From: Oscillatoria princeps RMCB-10
Lineage (GTDB): Bacteria > Cyanobacteriota > Cyanobacteriia > Cyanobacteriales > Oscillatoriaceae
Length of the DNA stretch: 64,000 bases
Assembly: GCA_019359235.1 (NCBI GenBank)
Contig: JAHHHT010000028.1
Location: 1 to 64,000 of the forward strand
Direction: 5' to 3'
Of this stretch, positions 1-9,856 are shown piece after piece. The position numbers and the translations under genes are program-made. The notes under the pieces were generated by a model, which was given only the letters and a program-made list of their open reading frames with translations, made no database searches and was not told the origin of the DNA. Positions within the stretch are counted from its first letter, which is position 1, and each line of letters opens with the position of its first letter.

Positions 1-126
1 GGCGGCGGAATTCCAGGACTCGGCGGCGGAATTCCAGGACTCGGCGGCGGAATTCCAGGACTCGGCGGCGGAATTCCAGGACTCGGCGGCGGAATTCCAG
101 GACTCGGCGGCGGAATTCCAGGACTC
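1..126 (+). repeat. 21-bp tandem repeat, six identical units
   Basis: The unit GGCGGCGGAATTCCAGGACTC repeats exactly from base 1 to 126 and is in frame with the partial CDS (one GGGIPGL per unit). The array probably continues upstream of the window. Confidence 0.9.
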
Positions 127-252
127 GGCAACCTGTCTGCGCAACAGGTGGCGCAGCTGCAACAGCTGGCGCAGCTGCAACAGCAGTATGGGCTCTCACC
201 GCAACAGGTGGCGCAACTGCAGGCACAAATACTGCATGGAGGGCAGAGGTAG
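1..252 (+). CDS. C-terminal end of a GGGIPGL-repeat protein (partial)
   Basis: Reading frame 1 is open from the window edge to a TAG at 250-252, so only the C-terminus is present. Residues 1-42 are six perfect copies of the heptapeptide GGGIPGL, encoded by a 21-bp tandem repeat that is identical in every copy at DNA level. A 41-residue Q/L/A-rich tail follows (repeated VAQLQ blocks), which would form a helical or low-complexity segment. The DNA identity of the repeats points to recent expansion. I do not recognise the family and cannot see the N-terminus. Glycine-rich repeats of this sort suit a surface or scaffold protein, but that is inference. Confidence 0.6.
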   Translation, partial: GGGIPGLGGGIPGLGGGIPGLGGGIPGLGGGIPGLGGGIPGLGNLSAQQVAQLQQLAQLQQQYGLSPQQVAQLQAQILHGGQR

Positions 253-286
253 GATACTGCTCTAGCTGACAGCGATCTGGTGAGTT

Positions 287-2137
287 GTGAGCCGGTTATT
301 GCGAGAATTTCAACAAAAGCTGGCACTGGCAGGAGTGTTTGAGAGAAAGGCCTGCCGGCAAGCGGGGAGCGGCAGCGCTCCTGGAATTTCTCACGAGCTG
401 GCAATCCCAGAGTTCAACTTTTTTCCTCAATCTGAAGAACCGCCGGTTAATGCTATGCGAAGTCCTAGAGCTGCTGGGTACAGACCTGTATCGCCCCCTG
501 AGAGCAAGCCTTTTATCCTGGAGCACGCCGCGCGAGCGTCACTGCAAGAAGTAGGGGGCTTGAGAGAAGTTCTGGCAGAACTGCACGATCTGGTAGCTCT
601 GCCCCTGAAGCGTCCGGATTTGCTGGCCAGACTGGGGTTGGAGCCGGCACGTGGGGTTTTGCTGGTCGGACCGCCGGGGACGGGGAAAACCCTGACCGCT
701 CGCGCCCTGTCAGAAGAGCTGGGTGTGAATTATATCGCCCTTGCCGGTCCTGAGATTATAGGGAAATACTATGGGGAGGCGGAGCTGCGCCTGCGGCAGG
801 TGTTCCAGAAAGCCACGGCCTCAGCGCCTTGCCTGATCTTTATTGATGAGATTGACAGCCTCGCACCCAATCGCGCCAGCGTCGAAGGTGAGGTGGAGAA
901 GCGCGTCGTCGCTCAGCTGCTGAGCCTCATGGATGGCTTCGCTCAGCTGAATGGGGTGATTGTTCTAGCGGCAACGAACTGTCCCGACCGGGTAGATCCG
1001 GCCCTGCGCCGTCCGGGCCGGTTTGACCGGGAAGTGTATTTCCGGGTTCCAGACCGGAATGGCCGGCTGGAAATTCTCAGGATTCACACTCGCTTTATGC
1101 CCCTGGAGCCATCTGTGAGTCTGGGGGCGCTCGCCGATCTGGCGGTGGGATTTGTCGGCGCTGATTTGCGAGCTCTCTGCCAGAAGGCGGCCTATAACGC
1201 TCTGCACCGCTTGGCTCCCTCTTTAAACTCAGCGGGAGCGGAGATCCTCAGCATCAGTCACCAAGATTTTTTGCACGCCTTGAAGGATGTCAAGCCCTCC
1301 GTCCTGCGGCCAGTGGCGATCGAAACTCCCACCGTTACCTGGGACCAAATTGGCGGGCTGGAAATGATTAAATATGTCTTGCAAGAATCTGTAGAGGGGG
1401 CGCTGCTCTATCCGGAACTGTACCGGCACATGCGAGCGGTATCCCCACGGGGAATTCTGCTGTGGGGTCCGCCGGGAACTGGCAAAACACTGCTGGCAAA
1501 AGCTGTAGCCGCTCAGGCACGGGCGAATTTTATTTCTGTCAACGGACTGGAACTTCACAGCCGCTGGGTGGGGGCGTCGGAGCAAGCTGTGCGCGAATTG
1601 TTTGCGAGAGCCAGGCAAGCAGCGCCCTGCGTGATTTTTATCGATGAAATTGATACCCTCGTGCCGGTGAGAGGGGGTTCTGACGGGGACTCCGGTGTCA
1701 GCGCTCGTGTTGTCGGCCAGCTTCTTACGGAGATAGATGGCATACAGTCTTGTAACGGCGTTCTGATTGTTGGTGCGACCAACCGGCCTGATATGATTGA
1801 CCCCGCTCTGTTGCGAGCCGGTCGTCTGGATTTGCAGCTGAAGGTGGACCTGCCGGATGTCACGAGCCGGCTGGACATTTTGCGGGTTCACAATCGCGAG
1901 CGCCCCGTGGCAGAAGATGTTAACCTGGTGACTTGGGCTGTGCGCACGGAAGGTTGGAATGGTGCCGAACTCGCACTGCTCTGCAATCAGGCTACCCTGC
2001 AAGCTATTCGGCGCTATCGGGCGCAGGGATTTACGAACTTGATGGCTCTCCGTATTGTGGCAGCGGATTTTGAAGTGGCCTATCAATTTCTGCTCCAGCG
2101 CCGGAACACTACCGGCAATAACGGAAGTGCCTCTTAG
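287..2137 (+). CDS. CDC48-like AAA+ ATPase with two AAA modules
   Basis: This 616-residue protein has two AAA+ modules in tandem, the layout of Cdc48/VAT-type unfoldases. Module 1 has Walker A GPPGTGKT at residues 128-135, Walker B LIFIDEID at 183-190 and the arginine-finger region RRPGRFD at 241-247. Module 2 has Walker A at 394-401, Walker B VIFIDEID at 449-456 and an RAGRLD finger region. The first 80 residues are not conserved-looking and there is no clear Cdc48 N domain, so the adaptor region is reduced or different. By family it should form a hexamer that pulls proteins apart using ATP in the cytoplasm. The start is GTG at 287, and an internal ATG at residue 57 is an alternative. It begins 34 bp after the repeat-protein stop, so co-transcription is possible. 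Confidence 0.85.
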   Translation: MSRLLREFQQKLALAGVFERKACRQAGSGSAPGISHELAIPEFNFFPQSEEPPVNAMRSPRAAGYRPVSPPESKPFILEHAARASLQEVGGLREVLAELHDLVALPLKRPDLLARLGLEPARGVLLVGPPGTGKTLTARALSEELGVNYIALAGPEIIGKYYGEAELRLRQVFQKATASAPCLIFIDEIDSLAPNRASVEGEVEKRVVAQLLSLMDGFAQLNGVIVLAATNCPDRVDPALRRPGRFDREVYFRVPDRNGRLEILRIHTRFMPLEPSVSLGALADLAVGFVGADLRALCQKAAYNALHRLAPSLNSAGAEILSISHQDFLHALKDVKPSVLRPVAIETPTVTWDQIGGLEMIKYVLQESVEGALLYPELYRHMRAVSPRGILLWGPPGTGKTLLAKAVAAQARANFISVNGLELHSRWVGASEQAVRELFARARQAAPCVIFIDEIDTLVPVRGGSDGDSGVSARVVGQLLTEIDGIQSCNGVLIVGATNRPDMIDPALLRAGRLDLQLKVDLPDVTSRLDILRVHNRERPVAEDVNLVTWAVRTEGWNGAELALLCNQATLQAIRRYRAQGFTNLMALRIVAADFEVAYQFLLQRRNTTGNNGSAS

Positions 2138-2859
2138 GGGCGGGGATATCTTTAATCTGTAGCAGGCAAAAGATATTTATCAGCCGGCTCGCCGGATGGC
2201 GCAGGGCGCGGTATGTGATAGAATAACTTATTGCCTCCATGCCTGGAGGAGAAAACGGCTTTCCTGACATTGAGTTGCCAGCCACTACCCGCGCTGACGC
2301 TGCCCAACCTTTGAGTTGGGTAGCAATCTCCTGCAAGGGATTGTCGTGCAGTGATTCGACCGGCACCACCCAGCAGCCACCGGCTGCCGGTGGAACAGTT
2401 CCACTAGGGCATCCTCCATTCCTGGGGAGGATCTCGATGTTTTCAGGGCGTCTTTTATCCCTTTTCTATCTTGCCCAGGGTGAAAGCCCGATCTGCCGTT
2501 GGCTGAAATGCCGCAAATTCGTCAATTTGCCCCAAAATGACAAAAGCGGGATAACTGTCTTTTCAGACAACTTGGCATTTGGCTTTTTATGCAATCCGCG
2601 CTTAACTCAAGTTGAGATCCTCGTCGCGTTGAATTGCCTTTGCGCGAGCGAGTTTTTCTTTTCCCTAGTCGGGAGAACGCTGCGGGATTTGCGGGTTGGA
2701 TTCACCGGCAGCAGAGAGGTAGGTGCATCTATTCACAGAGATGCCGGTGGGCTCACCTCGGTGAACTTCGGGTAACTTTTTATCTTCCCCAAACTGCCCT
2801 TGCGAAGTTCCAGATCCTGAATTAAGCTTGGACTATTCCGCGATTAAGAGGATAAAAGA
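2138..2859. other. Gene-poor spacer upstream of the helicase
   Basis: One plus-strand ORF runs 2239-2775, but its sequence has no recognisable motif, no good ribosome-binding site and an odd composition. I see no RNA gene signature. The last 20 bases hold an AGAGGA Shine-Dalgarno before the ATG at 2860. Confidence 0.4.
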
Positions 2860-2935
2860 ATGTCCGCGAACCGTTCCACTGTGATGGCTAATGTCGCGAT
2901 CCAGCTAGAATTGATCGGAGCCGATCTCGCACATC
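2860..2935 (+). other. Likely true start of the helicase gene, out of frame
   Basis: The ATG at 2860 follows AGAGGA by about 9 bases and encodes MSANRSTVMANVAIQLE and onward. This frame leaves the helicase frame by one base near 2938. I read it as the displaced N-terminus of the gene that continues at 2936. Confidence 0.5.
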
Positions 2936-4411
2936 TTGGTCAAAGAATTCCCCCAGGCCCGCAGCTTTCTTCGTGGGATTGCCGGTTCTGGGAAAACAGT
3001 CGTGCTGTGCCAGAAAGCAGCGTGGACGCACTTGCAGCACCCAGAATGGGACATTGCCTTGGTGTTTTTCACGCGCTCGCTCTACGATCTGGTGATTGGA
3101 CAAGTGAAGCTCTGGTTGCATCACTTCAGCAAGGGCGAGGTTCAGTACGAGTCGCAGAATTCTAAGCTGCGAGTCTTTCACGCCTGGGGAACAAAAGATC
3201 AACCCGGGCTGTACCGGACAATTTGTAAAGCGCACAATATCAAGCCTTTCCCTCTCAACCGGAGTTGCAATTACACGCCGCCTGAAATGGTGGCGGATGT
3301 GGTTATCCAATTGCTGAAGGCTACAGAAATCACTCCCATGTTTGATGCCATTCTCATTGATGAAGGGCAAGACCTTGTGGTTGGCGACGAGTTGAAGTAT
3401 AATGGAAAACAGCCAATTTACTGGATGGCGTGGCAAGCTCTGCGACCTGTTGACCCGCAACACCCAGAAAAGCGCCGGTTGATATGGGTATACGATGAAG
3501 CGCAAACCCTGCACGGTCTAAAAGTCCCTACCGCTAAGGAATTATTCGGTGAGGAATTAAGTAATATAGTAGTGGGCGCGCACAAAGGGGGCATTCAAAA
3601 AAGCGCGGTTATGAAAACCTGCTACCGCACGCCGGCTCCGATTCTTACTGCCGCTCACGCGATTGGCATGGGATTGCTGCGCCCAGAGGGGATGCTTTCA
3701 GGATTTACGAAGAAAAAGGACTGGGAGGGGATTGGTTACGAAGTCACAGGAAACTTTTGCAACGGTCAGCAAATCACTCTGCACCGACCTTGGCAACATT
3801 CTCCCAATCCTGTACCGGCTCTTTGGGAAAAGCCAGTTTTAGAGTTCGAGATGTATGAATCAAGGGAAGCTGAACTGACTGCTTTAGCGCATAACATCCG
3901 CCAGAACCTCGAAGTTGAGGGACTGAAACCGTCGCGGGATATTTTAGTCGTGGTTTTAGGAGCGAATGCCGAGGAGGCAATGGAACAGGAAACTGAAGTC
4001 GCTGGATTTTTGAAGGATCGGGGAATTGATATCTATATTCCCACGGCACAAAAGATTAATGATTTAGAGCGCGATAATGACAGCCGAAACCAATTCTGGA
4101 GGGAGGGGGGAGTTACAGTTTCTCTCATCCATCGAGCTAAGGGGAATGAGGCTGATCTGGTGTATGTGGTTGGGTTTGACAGTGTGGCCAGGGATGAGAG
4201 CAATATCAATCTCCGCAACTCGTTATTTGTGGCTTTGACGCGGGCGCGAGGCTGGGTAAAATTGAGTGGGGCTGGCAGCTATCCTATGTGTGATGAGATG
4301 CGCCGGGTGATTGCCGGTGGAAACACTTTCTCTTTTACATACAAGCGCCCACCGCAGTGGAATATTAGCTCTAATTATAGCGGTTCTCAGTTGGATAAAC
4401 CGCCGGTCTGA
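2936..4411 (+). CDS. UvrD-like superfamily 1 helicase, probable frameshift at the N-terminus
   Basis: The 491-residue frame has Walker A GIAGSGKT, motif II LIDEGQD and the late UvrD motifs VSLIHRAKGNEADLVYVVG and FVALTRARGW, so it is an SF1 DNA/RNA helicase of the kind often annotated as DEAD/DEAH or UvrD-like in cyanobacteria. The only in-frame start before Walker A is a TTG at 2936 without a Shine-Dalgarno. A well-placed AGAGGA-ATG lies at 2860 in another frame, and that frame reads up to LIGADLAHL exactly where this one resumes with VKEFPQ. Removing one G at about 2938 would join them into one protein, so this is either a real frameshift or a sequencing error. The last residues (SGSQLDKPPV) are encoded by half of a dispersed TATAGCGG repeat, so the C-terminus may also be truncated. 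Confidence 0.8.
   Translation: MVKEFPQARSFLRGIAGSGKTVVLCQKAAWTHLQHPEWDIALVFFTRSLYDLVIGQVKLWLHHFSKGEVQYESQNSKLRVFHAWGTKDQPGLYRTICKAHNIKPFPLNRSCNYTPPEMVADVVIQLLKATEITPMFDAILIDEGQDLVVGDELKYNGKQPIYWMAWQALRPVDPQHPEKRRLIWVYDEAQTLHGLKVPTAKELFGEELSNIVVGAHKGGIQKSAVMKTCYRTPAPILTAAHAIGMGLLRPEGMLSGFTKKKDWEGIGYEVTGNFCNGQQITLHRPWQHSPNPVPALWEKPVLEFEMYESREAELTALAHNIRQNLEVEGLKPSRDILVVVLGANAEEAMEQETEVAGFLKDRGIDIYIPTAQKINDLERDNDSRNQFWREGGVTVSLIHRAKGNEADLVYVVGFDSVARDESNINLRNSLFVALTRARGWVKLSGAGSYPMCDEMRRVIAGGNTFSFTYKRPPQWNISSNYSGSQLDKPPV
4376..4404 (+). repeat. Half copy of the TATAGCGG repeat (family A) at the helicase 3' end
   Basis: TATAGCGGTTCTCAGTTGG followed by ATAAACCGC matches the left end of the elements at 13049 and 47317. 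It supplies the stop region of the helicase frame. Confidence 0.7.
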
Positions 4412-4935
4412 AACCTAACCGCCCTCTCCCCTTTTCCCCTCATTCCCACAGGTTCTTTTCTCCCTTTCTTTCTAGGGAAGGGGGAGAAGGACATGAGTAG
4501 CTCCCCTGCCCTGCGGGGCTGTGCCTTACCCGCATCTTTCTTAACAATTGACGACCGCCCGGGCCTGTGATTCTGCTGTGGCTGATTTTCAATAGTGAGA
4601 GTTGATTGTCAAAAAGCAACCCGTTAAGACTTGTTAAGTTAGTGGCTGGAATCCGCTTCTCGCAAGACGGCTGGAATGTTAAGAAAGATGTGGGTCACGG
4701 ATAAGTTATCAGGCTAATAATGCTGCATGTGGTCGAAAGGAGGCAGAGCCGACCGATCCGCGTTCCCAGGCTGCGCCATCGGCGGGCCCCCGTGCCATTG
4801 GTGTCAACTTAAGGGAACAATCCTGATTTTTCTGGCTTTTAGCCCAGTTTCGATCCCCCTAAATCCCCCTTAAAAAGGGGGACTTTGAGCGCCGCAGGTT
4901 CCAGTTTCGGCATCAACGAGCAGATTTTCTGCGCT
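4412..4935. other. Spacer with palindromes
   Basis: No gene is visible. It contains the hairpin TCCCCCTTAAAAAGGGGGA near 4864-4882, a form scattered through many cyanobacterial genomes, and borders the cut 3' end of the TnpB relic. Confidence 0.4.
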
Positions 4936-5827
4936 CTAATTCACGTTTTTACGCGCTACGCGCTGGTATGTCTTTGAATTATTCAAGCTCCTTTTACCCT
5001 TTTTACACGTACCTTTCTTGGTTATCGTCTTACGCCCCCACTTCCCCTCAAAGTCAGGATTGTAGTTCTCAGGATTGTTGGCGCGTTTTGACCTCTCCAT
5101 CTGGCGCTGTAAGGCTTTTACCTCTCGCTCAAATGCTGGCACTCCCTCTGCAAATGGCAATAAGCCAGCTCCGCTATCTCCTACAAAAGCTATATTAGAG
5201 ATATTCAGGTCTAATCCAACTACACCATCAGATATATAGTTCTTTTGTTTTTGGTAGGGGTCTCCTTCATTGACTAACTGAACATCCCCCCGGCGCTTAC
5301 CATTCAGTTCCCGCCACAATAACCTAATGTACTTGACTGGGGAATTTAGTCCACAGTTCATTACGGAATTGTTCCAGTCAATAATGGGAGTCAGCTTTAA
5401 CTCGCCCCAGACTACTTGGTTATTTTTCCACCTCAGCCCCTGCTTGTTGGTTTTCCCCTCTACAGACTTAAACCGAGTGGGGACTTTGTAGCGCACCTTT
5501 TTAGCACGCTGGAACAGCACTCTCTGACTCGCCTTAAATGCGCGAGTGGCTAAAGTCTGCCGGGTCGTCTAACTTTTCCGATATCCACTTAGACTTACTG
5601 CTGACTATCGTTGCATAGGCATGAAGTTCATACTCACTATAACGAGAAGTTTGACGCGCAGCAGTAAAAGCCTCACCACGTTTTTTATTTTGCTCTCTCG
5701 GGATTTTCCTCGCTGCTTGGTATAGCTCTGAGTTCCGGACTAGATTCATCCGCACCATCTCCTTATTTAAGCAAGCATTATACAGCTGTCGCCCTGCTTG
5801 AAACCGCGACAGCAACTCGGCAAGCAT
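4936..5827 (-). pseudogene. tnpB: TnpB (IS200/IS605-type RNA-guided nuclease) relic
   Basis: Two minus-strand frames form one decayed TnpB. 5534-5827 gives the N-terminal part (SRFQAGRQLYNACLNKE, then the YSEYELHAYA region) and 4936-5520 gives FKSVEGKTNKQGLRW, LNSPVKYIRL and the RuvC-I motif GVVGLDLNISNIAFVGD. They are joined by a frameshift near 5560, because the other frame reads TRQTLATRAFKASQRVLFQ straight into the second ORF. The protein stops about 75 residues after RuvC-I. The RuvC-II glutamate, the zinc ribbon and the RuvC-III aspartate are absent, so it cannot be a functional nuclease. No tnpA is adjacent and I could not identify transposon ends. Confidence 0.85.
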
Positions 5828-7599
5828 GCTTGCTATCTACTCCCAGTGGTAGTTCCGTTACGAATGAAGCTGTCTTGCTCGGAGCCAACCCCGATCGCCT
5901 CCCTTAAACTGTTTATAGCTGTATTCTATATATAGTAACACAAAATAACACCAGTCCCGCCCTGATGTAAAGTTTTATGAAGATGACAAATAAGCTTTTG
6001 CAGGCATAACAATCATTATGTTGGCCCTGCAACTGTGCAACCGGCAACTGAAATTGCCTGACTCATGCCTACTTCTATGACACTACTGGTAAGGTAAGTT
6101 CTGCTATTACAGAAGCCTGGATCAATGACCCACATCATTACAAGTGAATGTGGAAGGCGGATGAATCCGCACCCGTCGCATTTCCGCCCCGAACTAAAGT
6201 TGCGGGGCTGCCATGCTCCCGATTTCCTGTAGGTGTGATGTCCCTTGCTTGTTGCGCTCGCTGCGCCAAATTTCCCCAAATTGCGGTGCCGGTGCGGCGT
6301 CTCTTGGCAGTGCCGGTGTCAATTTTGCAAATATACCGGCTTGAATGGGCAAAAATCAGGGCATGCCCACCGGCAGCCGGGGCGCAGTATTTTTGCTTGA
6401 GTGATACGCTTTTTCTCCCCTTCGCATGCTTTTGCCGGTAACGCGGCGCTGAATCTTTACGGCAAAAGTGCAGCGCCGCCGCAGGTCGGGAGCTCAAGAG
6501 TGCCTGCCTGTGGGCCTAGGCTTTCGTAGCGGATTTTGCACAGAGGTTGGGCCCTGTCCGCCAGCCCTCCCCGAAGCCCGCTGGGTCGAGTTGACAGGGC
6601 ACCGGCTTTGCTGCCAGCGGAAGCCAGCAAGACCGGCCACCCCAATCAAGACCGGCACGCGCCCGCCCGCCGCCGCCAACATCACCGCCGCGCACACCGG
6701 CACACCGGCTCGCTTTGTGGGGGCAGCGCTCCTATGAGGCAAAGCCCGCAGGCGGGGAGAGTTAAACGCGGTTCAGGCAAAGGGGGCGGCCACGGGGAGG
6801 CGGCCACGGGGGGCCGCCTTTACATGCCGGCTGCAAAAATTTTAAACAAGTCAGGCCATTTGTTCACTCTAGCCTGAGAGCGCCGTTTTTCTCACAAAGA
6901 AAGCGATTTTCAACCGGCACCGAATCGCTGTGGGGCAGGGGCAGGGGCTGCCGGTTCCCACTCAACAGCGAGCGCAGCCGTTGCCCTGCCGGGGATTAAA
7001 GTGGCTGGCCATTGGCCTGCTTGAAGCTAGGAGGAGCCACCCCCTTCAAGGAGAGTCTAGCTAGTTCTGAGCGCGATGGCAGCAGAGCGTGGGGGAAAGC
7101 CGGCACTCATCTAAAGCCGGGAGCGCCAGGGGGTATTGTGCGACCGGCAGCCGAGGGCTGTGCCAGTCACCGCAAGGGCGTCCCTCCGCACGACGAGACG
7201 GCAATCACAAAGCACTGCTTTCCTCTTGGAGGAGGAGCGATCTGCGGGATTTCTCTGGCTCCAACTCTGCTGTTTCCGGTCAATCCTTCCATCCTTTTCT
7301 TTATCTGGCCCTTTCAGCACCTCGGGAGGGGACATTCTCCTTTGGCAGCGGAATGTCCCAGCCGGCTTCCTTTAGGCTTTACAGCTTCCCGAACTCACAA
7401 GCCTCAATTGTTAATTTTTGTTAAAGTTTTGCAAATCCCACTCTTTTGACTAGACAATCTCACAAAATAGCGATATTATAGTAAGCAGAGCAGACGAAGA
7501 GCGTCTGAGTCCCCCAGGGGCCAAGCTCAACCGCATAAATTTAAAAGTCCGCTCACTCCAGCCCATTGTCCAACTTAGAAGTTGCAGAGTGCGTTACTT
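5828..7599. other. 1.7-kb region without a convincing gene
   Basis: Many short overlapping ORFs occur on both strands, as expected for GC-rich non-coding DNA, but none shows a family motif or a ribosome-binding site. TGCCGG/CCGGCA motifs are dense. A promoter-like pair lies at 7451-7479 ahead of the next gene. The part next to 5828 may hold the lost end of the TnpB element. Confidence 0.4.
7451..7479 (+). promoter_or_regulatory. Candidate sigma70 promoter
   Basis: TAGACA at 7451-7456, a 17-base spacer and TATTAT at 7474-7479, about 120 bases before the ATG at 7600. Assigned from consensus match only. Confidence 0.4.
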
Positions 7600-8268
7600 A
7601 TGACTGAGCGTTTAACCGACTACATAAATCCGCGTTCTCTCAAAATCGTGATGGCCGATATCGCTAAGGGGACAGGAAAGGCCGCCCATAAGCTGTCCTT
7701 CCCAAAACAAAAGCCCAAGCACGAAAAACCGGAAGATGCCTGGAAATGGGACTACATATTTTTGATTGTGGTTGAGGGGGAAGGGGGACTATTTTGCAGC
7801 TATCGCATCCTGCGGTGCTGGCTGGAGGCGGTGATTCAGTTGCTGGCCAGGTGTGAGGAATGGACAGCGCTAGAAAACCTTATTAAACTGACAGAAATGG
7901 ACATAGAAACCCATGCCTACACTGACGCGAACAAACAGGCATTGCGGGAAGTCTTGCAGAAGCAAAAAGTGCGCTTGCAACAGCTAAAAGCTGAAGCCGT
8001 CAGCTTCGAGGAAGCCCTAGAGCGCGCCCGATGGTGGGTGTTTGTCCTGAGGTCCTGTATGAACAAGCGTTGCTGGAATCTGGCCACGAAACTGAAGGAC
8101 TCACAGAAGGGTTACTTTGAGAACTATCCAGAACTGCTGGAGTGGGTGGAGCGGGTGGCGCTCGAACAGCTCGAATGGCTGCGCCGGTCGAAAAAGGGTT
8201 GCCAGAAGCGCCTGAAGGGACAGGATTCCCGCACCGGCATGGGGCAGAGAGGTCTGGCTCAAATCTGA
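7600..8268 (+). CDS. Conserved-looking protein of unknown function
   Basis: About 222 residues from ATG 7600 (MTERLTDYINPRSLKIVMADIA); an in-frame TTG at 7582 would add six. Neither start has a clear Shine-Dalgarno. The sequence is rich in Trp, Cys and charged helices (KWDYIFLIVVEGEGGLF, then CEEWTALENLIKL and a Glu/Lys/Gln-rich helix around residues 110-160). There are no transmembrane segments or known motifs. It stands alone between two long gene-poor stretches. I do not recognise it, but the length and the clean amino-acid composition favour a real gene. Confidence 0.6.
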   Translation: MTERLTDYINPRSLKIVMADIAKGTGKAAHKLSFPKQKPKHEKPEDAWKWDYIFLIVVEGEGGLFCSYRILRCWLEAVIQLLARCEEWTALENLIKLTEMDIETHAYTDANKQALREVLQKQKVRLQQLKAEAVSFEEALERARWWVFVLRSCMNKRCWNLATKLKDSQKGYFENYPELLEWVERVALEQLEWLRRSKKGCQKRLKGQDSRTGMGQRGLAQI

Positions 8269-9856
8269 ACCGGCTGACAGTCGCGCGACTCGTAACGAGC
8301 GCCCTGCACAGTGGGGGTTCTGGCACAGCCGTAGCGCGGCGCTGGGAAACTTAGGGTTCCCTTCGAGATGGCCTTCCCAGCGACGCTGGCAATTAAATAA
8401 GACTTCCCCTCAGCCCGGGAGAACCGGCTTGTGGCGCTGCGGGTATGGCCTGAGAAGCGGTATCTGGGAGACGCGCGCGAACCGCGCAGGGGAGGAGGCA
8501 GAATAAGAACAGAGCTGTCTGGGGCAGGCGTTCGCTACTTGCTAAGCGGCTACCGCACTGTTTGACTGAGGTCGCCCAGGACCCATGCCGGCGGATGACA
8601 GTCACTGCCATTGCTAAAACCCAACTTCTCCGATGCCTGGAACAACCGGGGCGCAACGCTGGGGAGCTGTTGTCACCCTTGTGAAGCGGTGCGGCGCAGC
8701 CCGCCTGGGGTGGCTGTGGCGGCGGCTCTGGGAGGGAAGGTGGGGATTGCGGGGATGGGGAGAGAGATGTTCCGCCCCTGAGGGAAATTTATCTATTATC
8801 CGGAAGAATGCTTATATACAAAACTGGTCTTCAGCCCTGTTTATTTAAAAACTTTTCTATCGGATAGTTTTTTGTTCGCTCGCTCCCGTGAAAACAAACC
8901 AGGCGGGAGGGCGGAGGAATTTTCAAGCCGGCGCGGCTGCTGCTGAGCGTCTGTCTTGATTTGGCCGGCGTTCGGGCGTGCGAGAGCCTGACGCCGGCAC
9001 CAGACTGCTTTTGGCGGAGCTGTTTTTCAGAGCCACCGGCAACCGGGCATTACTTCCCGGAGTTTATTATCAGTAATTAGGGATTTTTGCTAATGCCGGC
9101 AGGGGGAGACCGGGCTGGAAGTAGGGCGAGCCGGCATCCAATGCTCTGGGAGCAGCGTTCTGGGACTTGTGGGCAATGACCGGCACAGCCCTTCGGGGTT
9201 GGAGGACTGGTCTTGGCGCGACGGGGGCGTTCCTTTGAGCCGGCGGTAAAGAGTGCCGGCACCCACGGGCGGTTCCCCTCGGCTACCAGTGCCCTAACCC
9301 TTGCAATGGCAACTGCGCTGCTGCTGTCCCGCACTGGTGAGTTGCAACTTCGGTGCACTTCGCGCTCGTGTGATAAATTAGGCTTTATAACGCCATCTAC
9401 CTGTTAGAACAACATTCCTAAATCCCCACTTCCAAGGGCTTTGGAGAGGATTCCTCTCCTCTTTGAAGGCCAATAAAGTTGATGGCGTGCGGATTCTACG
9501 CCGGCTGTCCCTTGAGAATTCTAAAGAAAATCCAATCCGGGGAGCCGGTGGGTGCTTCGGACCGGCACCGGCAGCGCCTGCAGCTGGATTGCGCCTGTAA
9601 AATTGGGGTCGCCGCAGTTTACAGACCTCTTCCCTGACTGACAGACATCTTGGATGAACCCGCCCCTACGCGCCCTCGACTCCCACACGCTCCCGCCCGT
9701 GCCGGTTGACCCAAGAAATTTGATTGTGCGCAAATCAAACGTCTTGCCGGCGAGAAAATAATACAGCATATAAACTATAGGACATGAGAACAGGAGCAAG
9801 CCTTGCCGGCACAAAGGTGAAAGAGCAGCGCCACCGGCTGCAGGCACTCCGCAGTC
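8269..9856. other. 1.6-kb gene-poor region with one MITE-like repeat
   Basis: No supported gene. The short ORFs here are Arg/Pro/Ala-rich frame shadows of GC-rich DNA. It holds the family C palindromic element at 8793-8866. Confidence 0.4.
8793..8866 (-). repeat. MITE-like palindromic element, family C copy 1
   Basis: An imperfect palindrome of about 74 bases with ends CTATTATCCGG and CTATCGGATAG. The inner part CCGGAAGAATGCTTATATAC is the reverse complement of the right half of the elements at 27482 and 27695. AT-rich within GC-rich surroundings. Confidence 0.65.

Noticed and set aside
2239-2775. 178-codon plus-strand ORF
   Set aside because: No ribosome-binding site, motifs or plausible composition; it runs through spacer DNA.
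6138-6877. Several 80-120-codon ORFs on both strands
   Set aside because: They overlap in many frames in GC-rich DNA and none has a motif or start signal.
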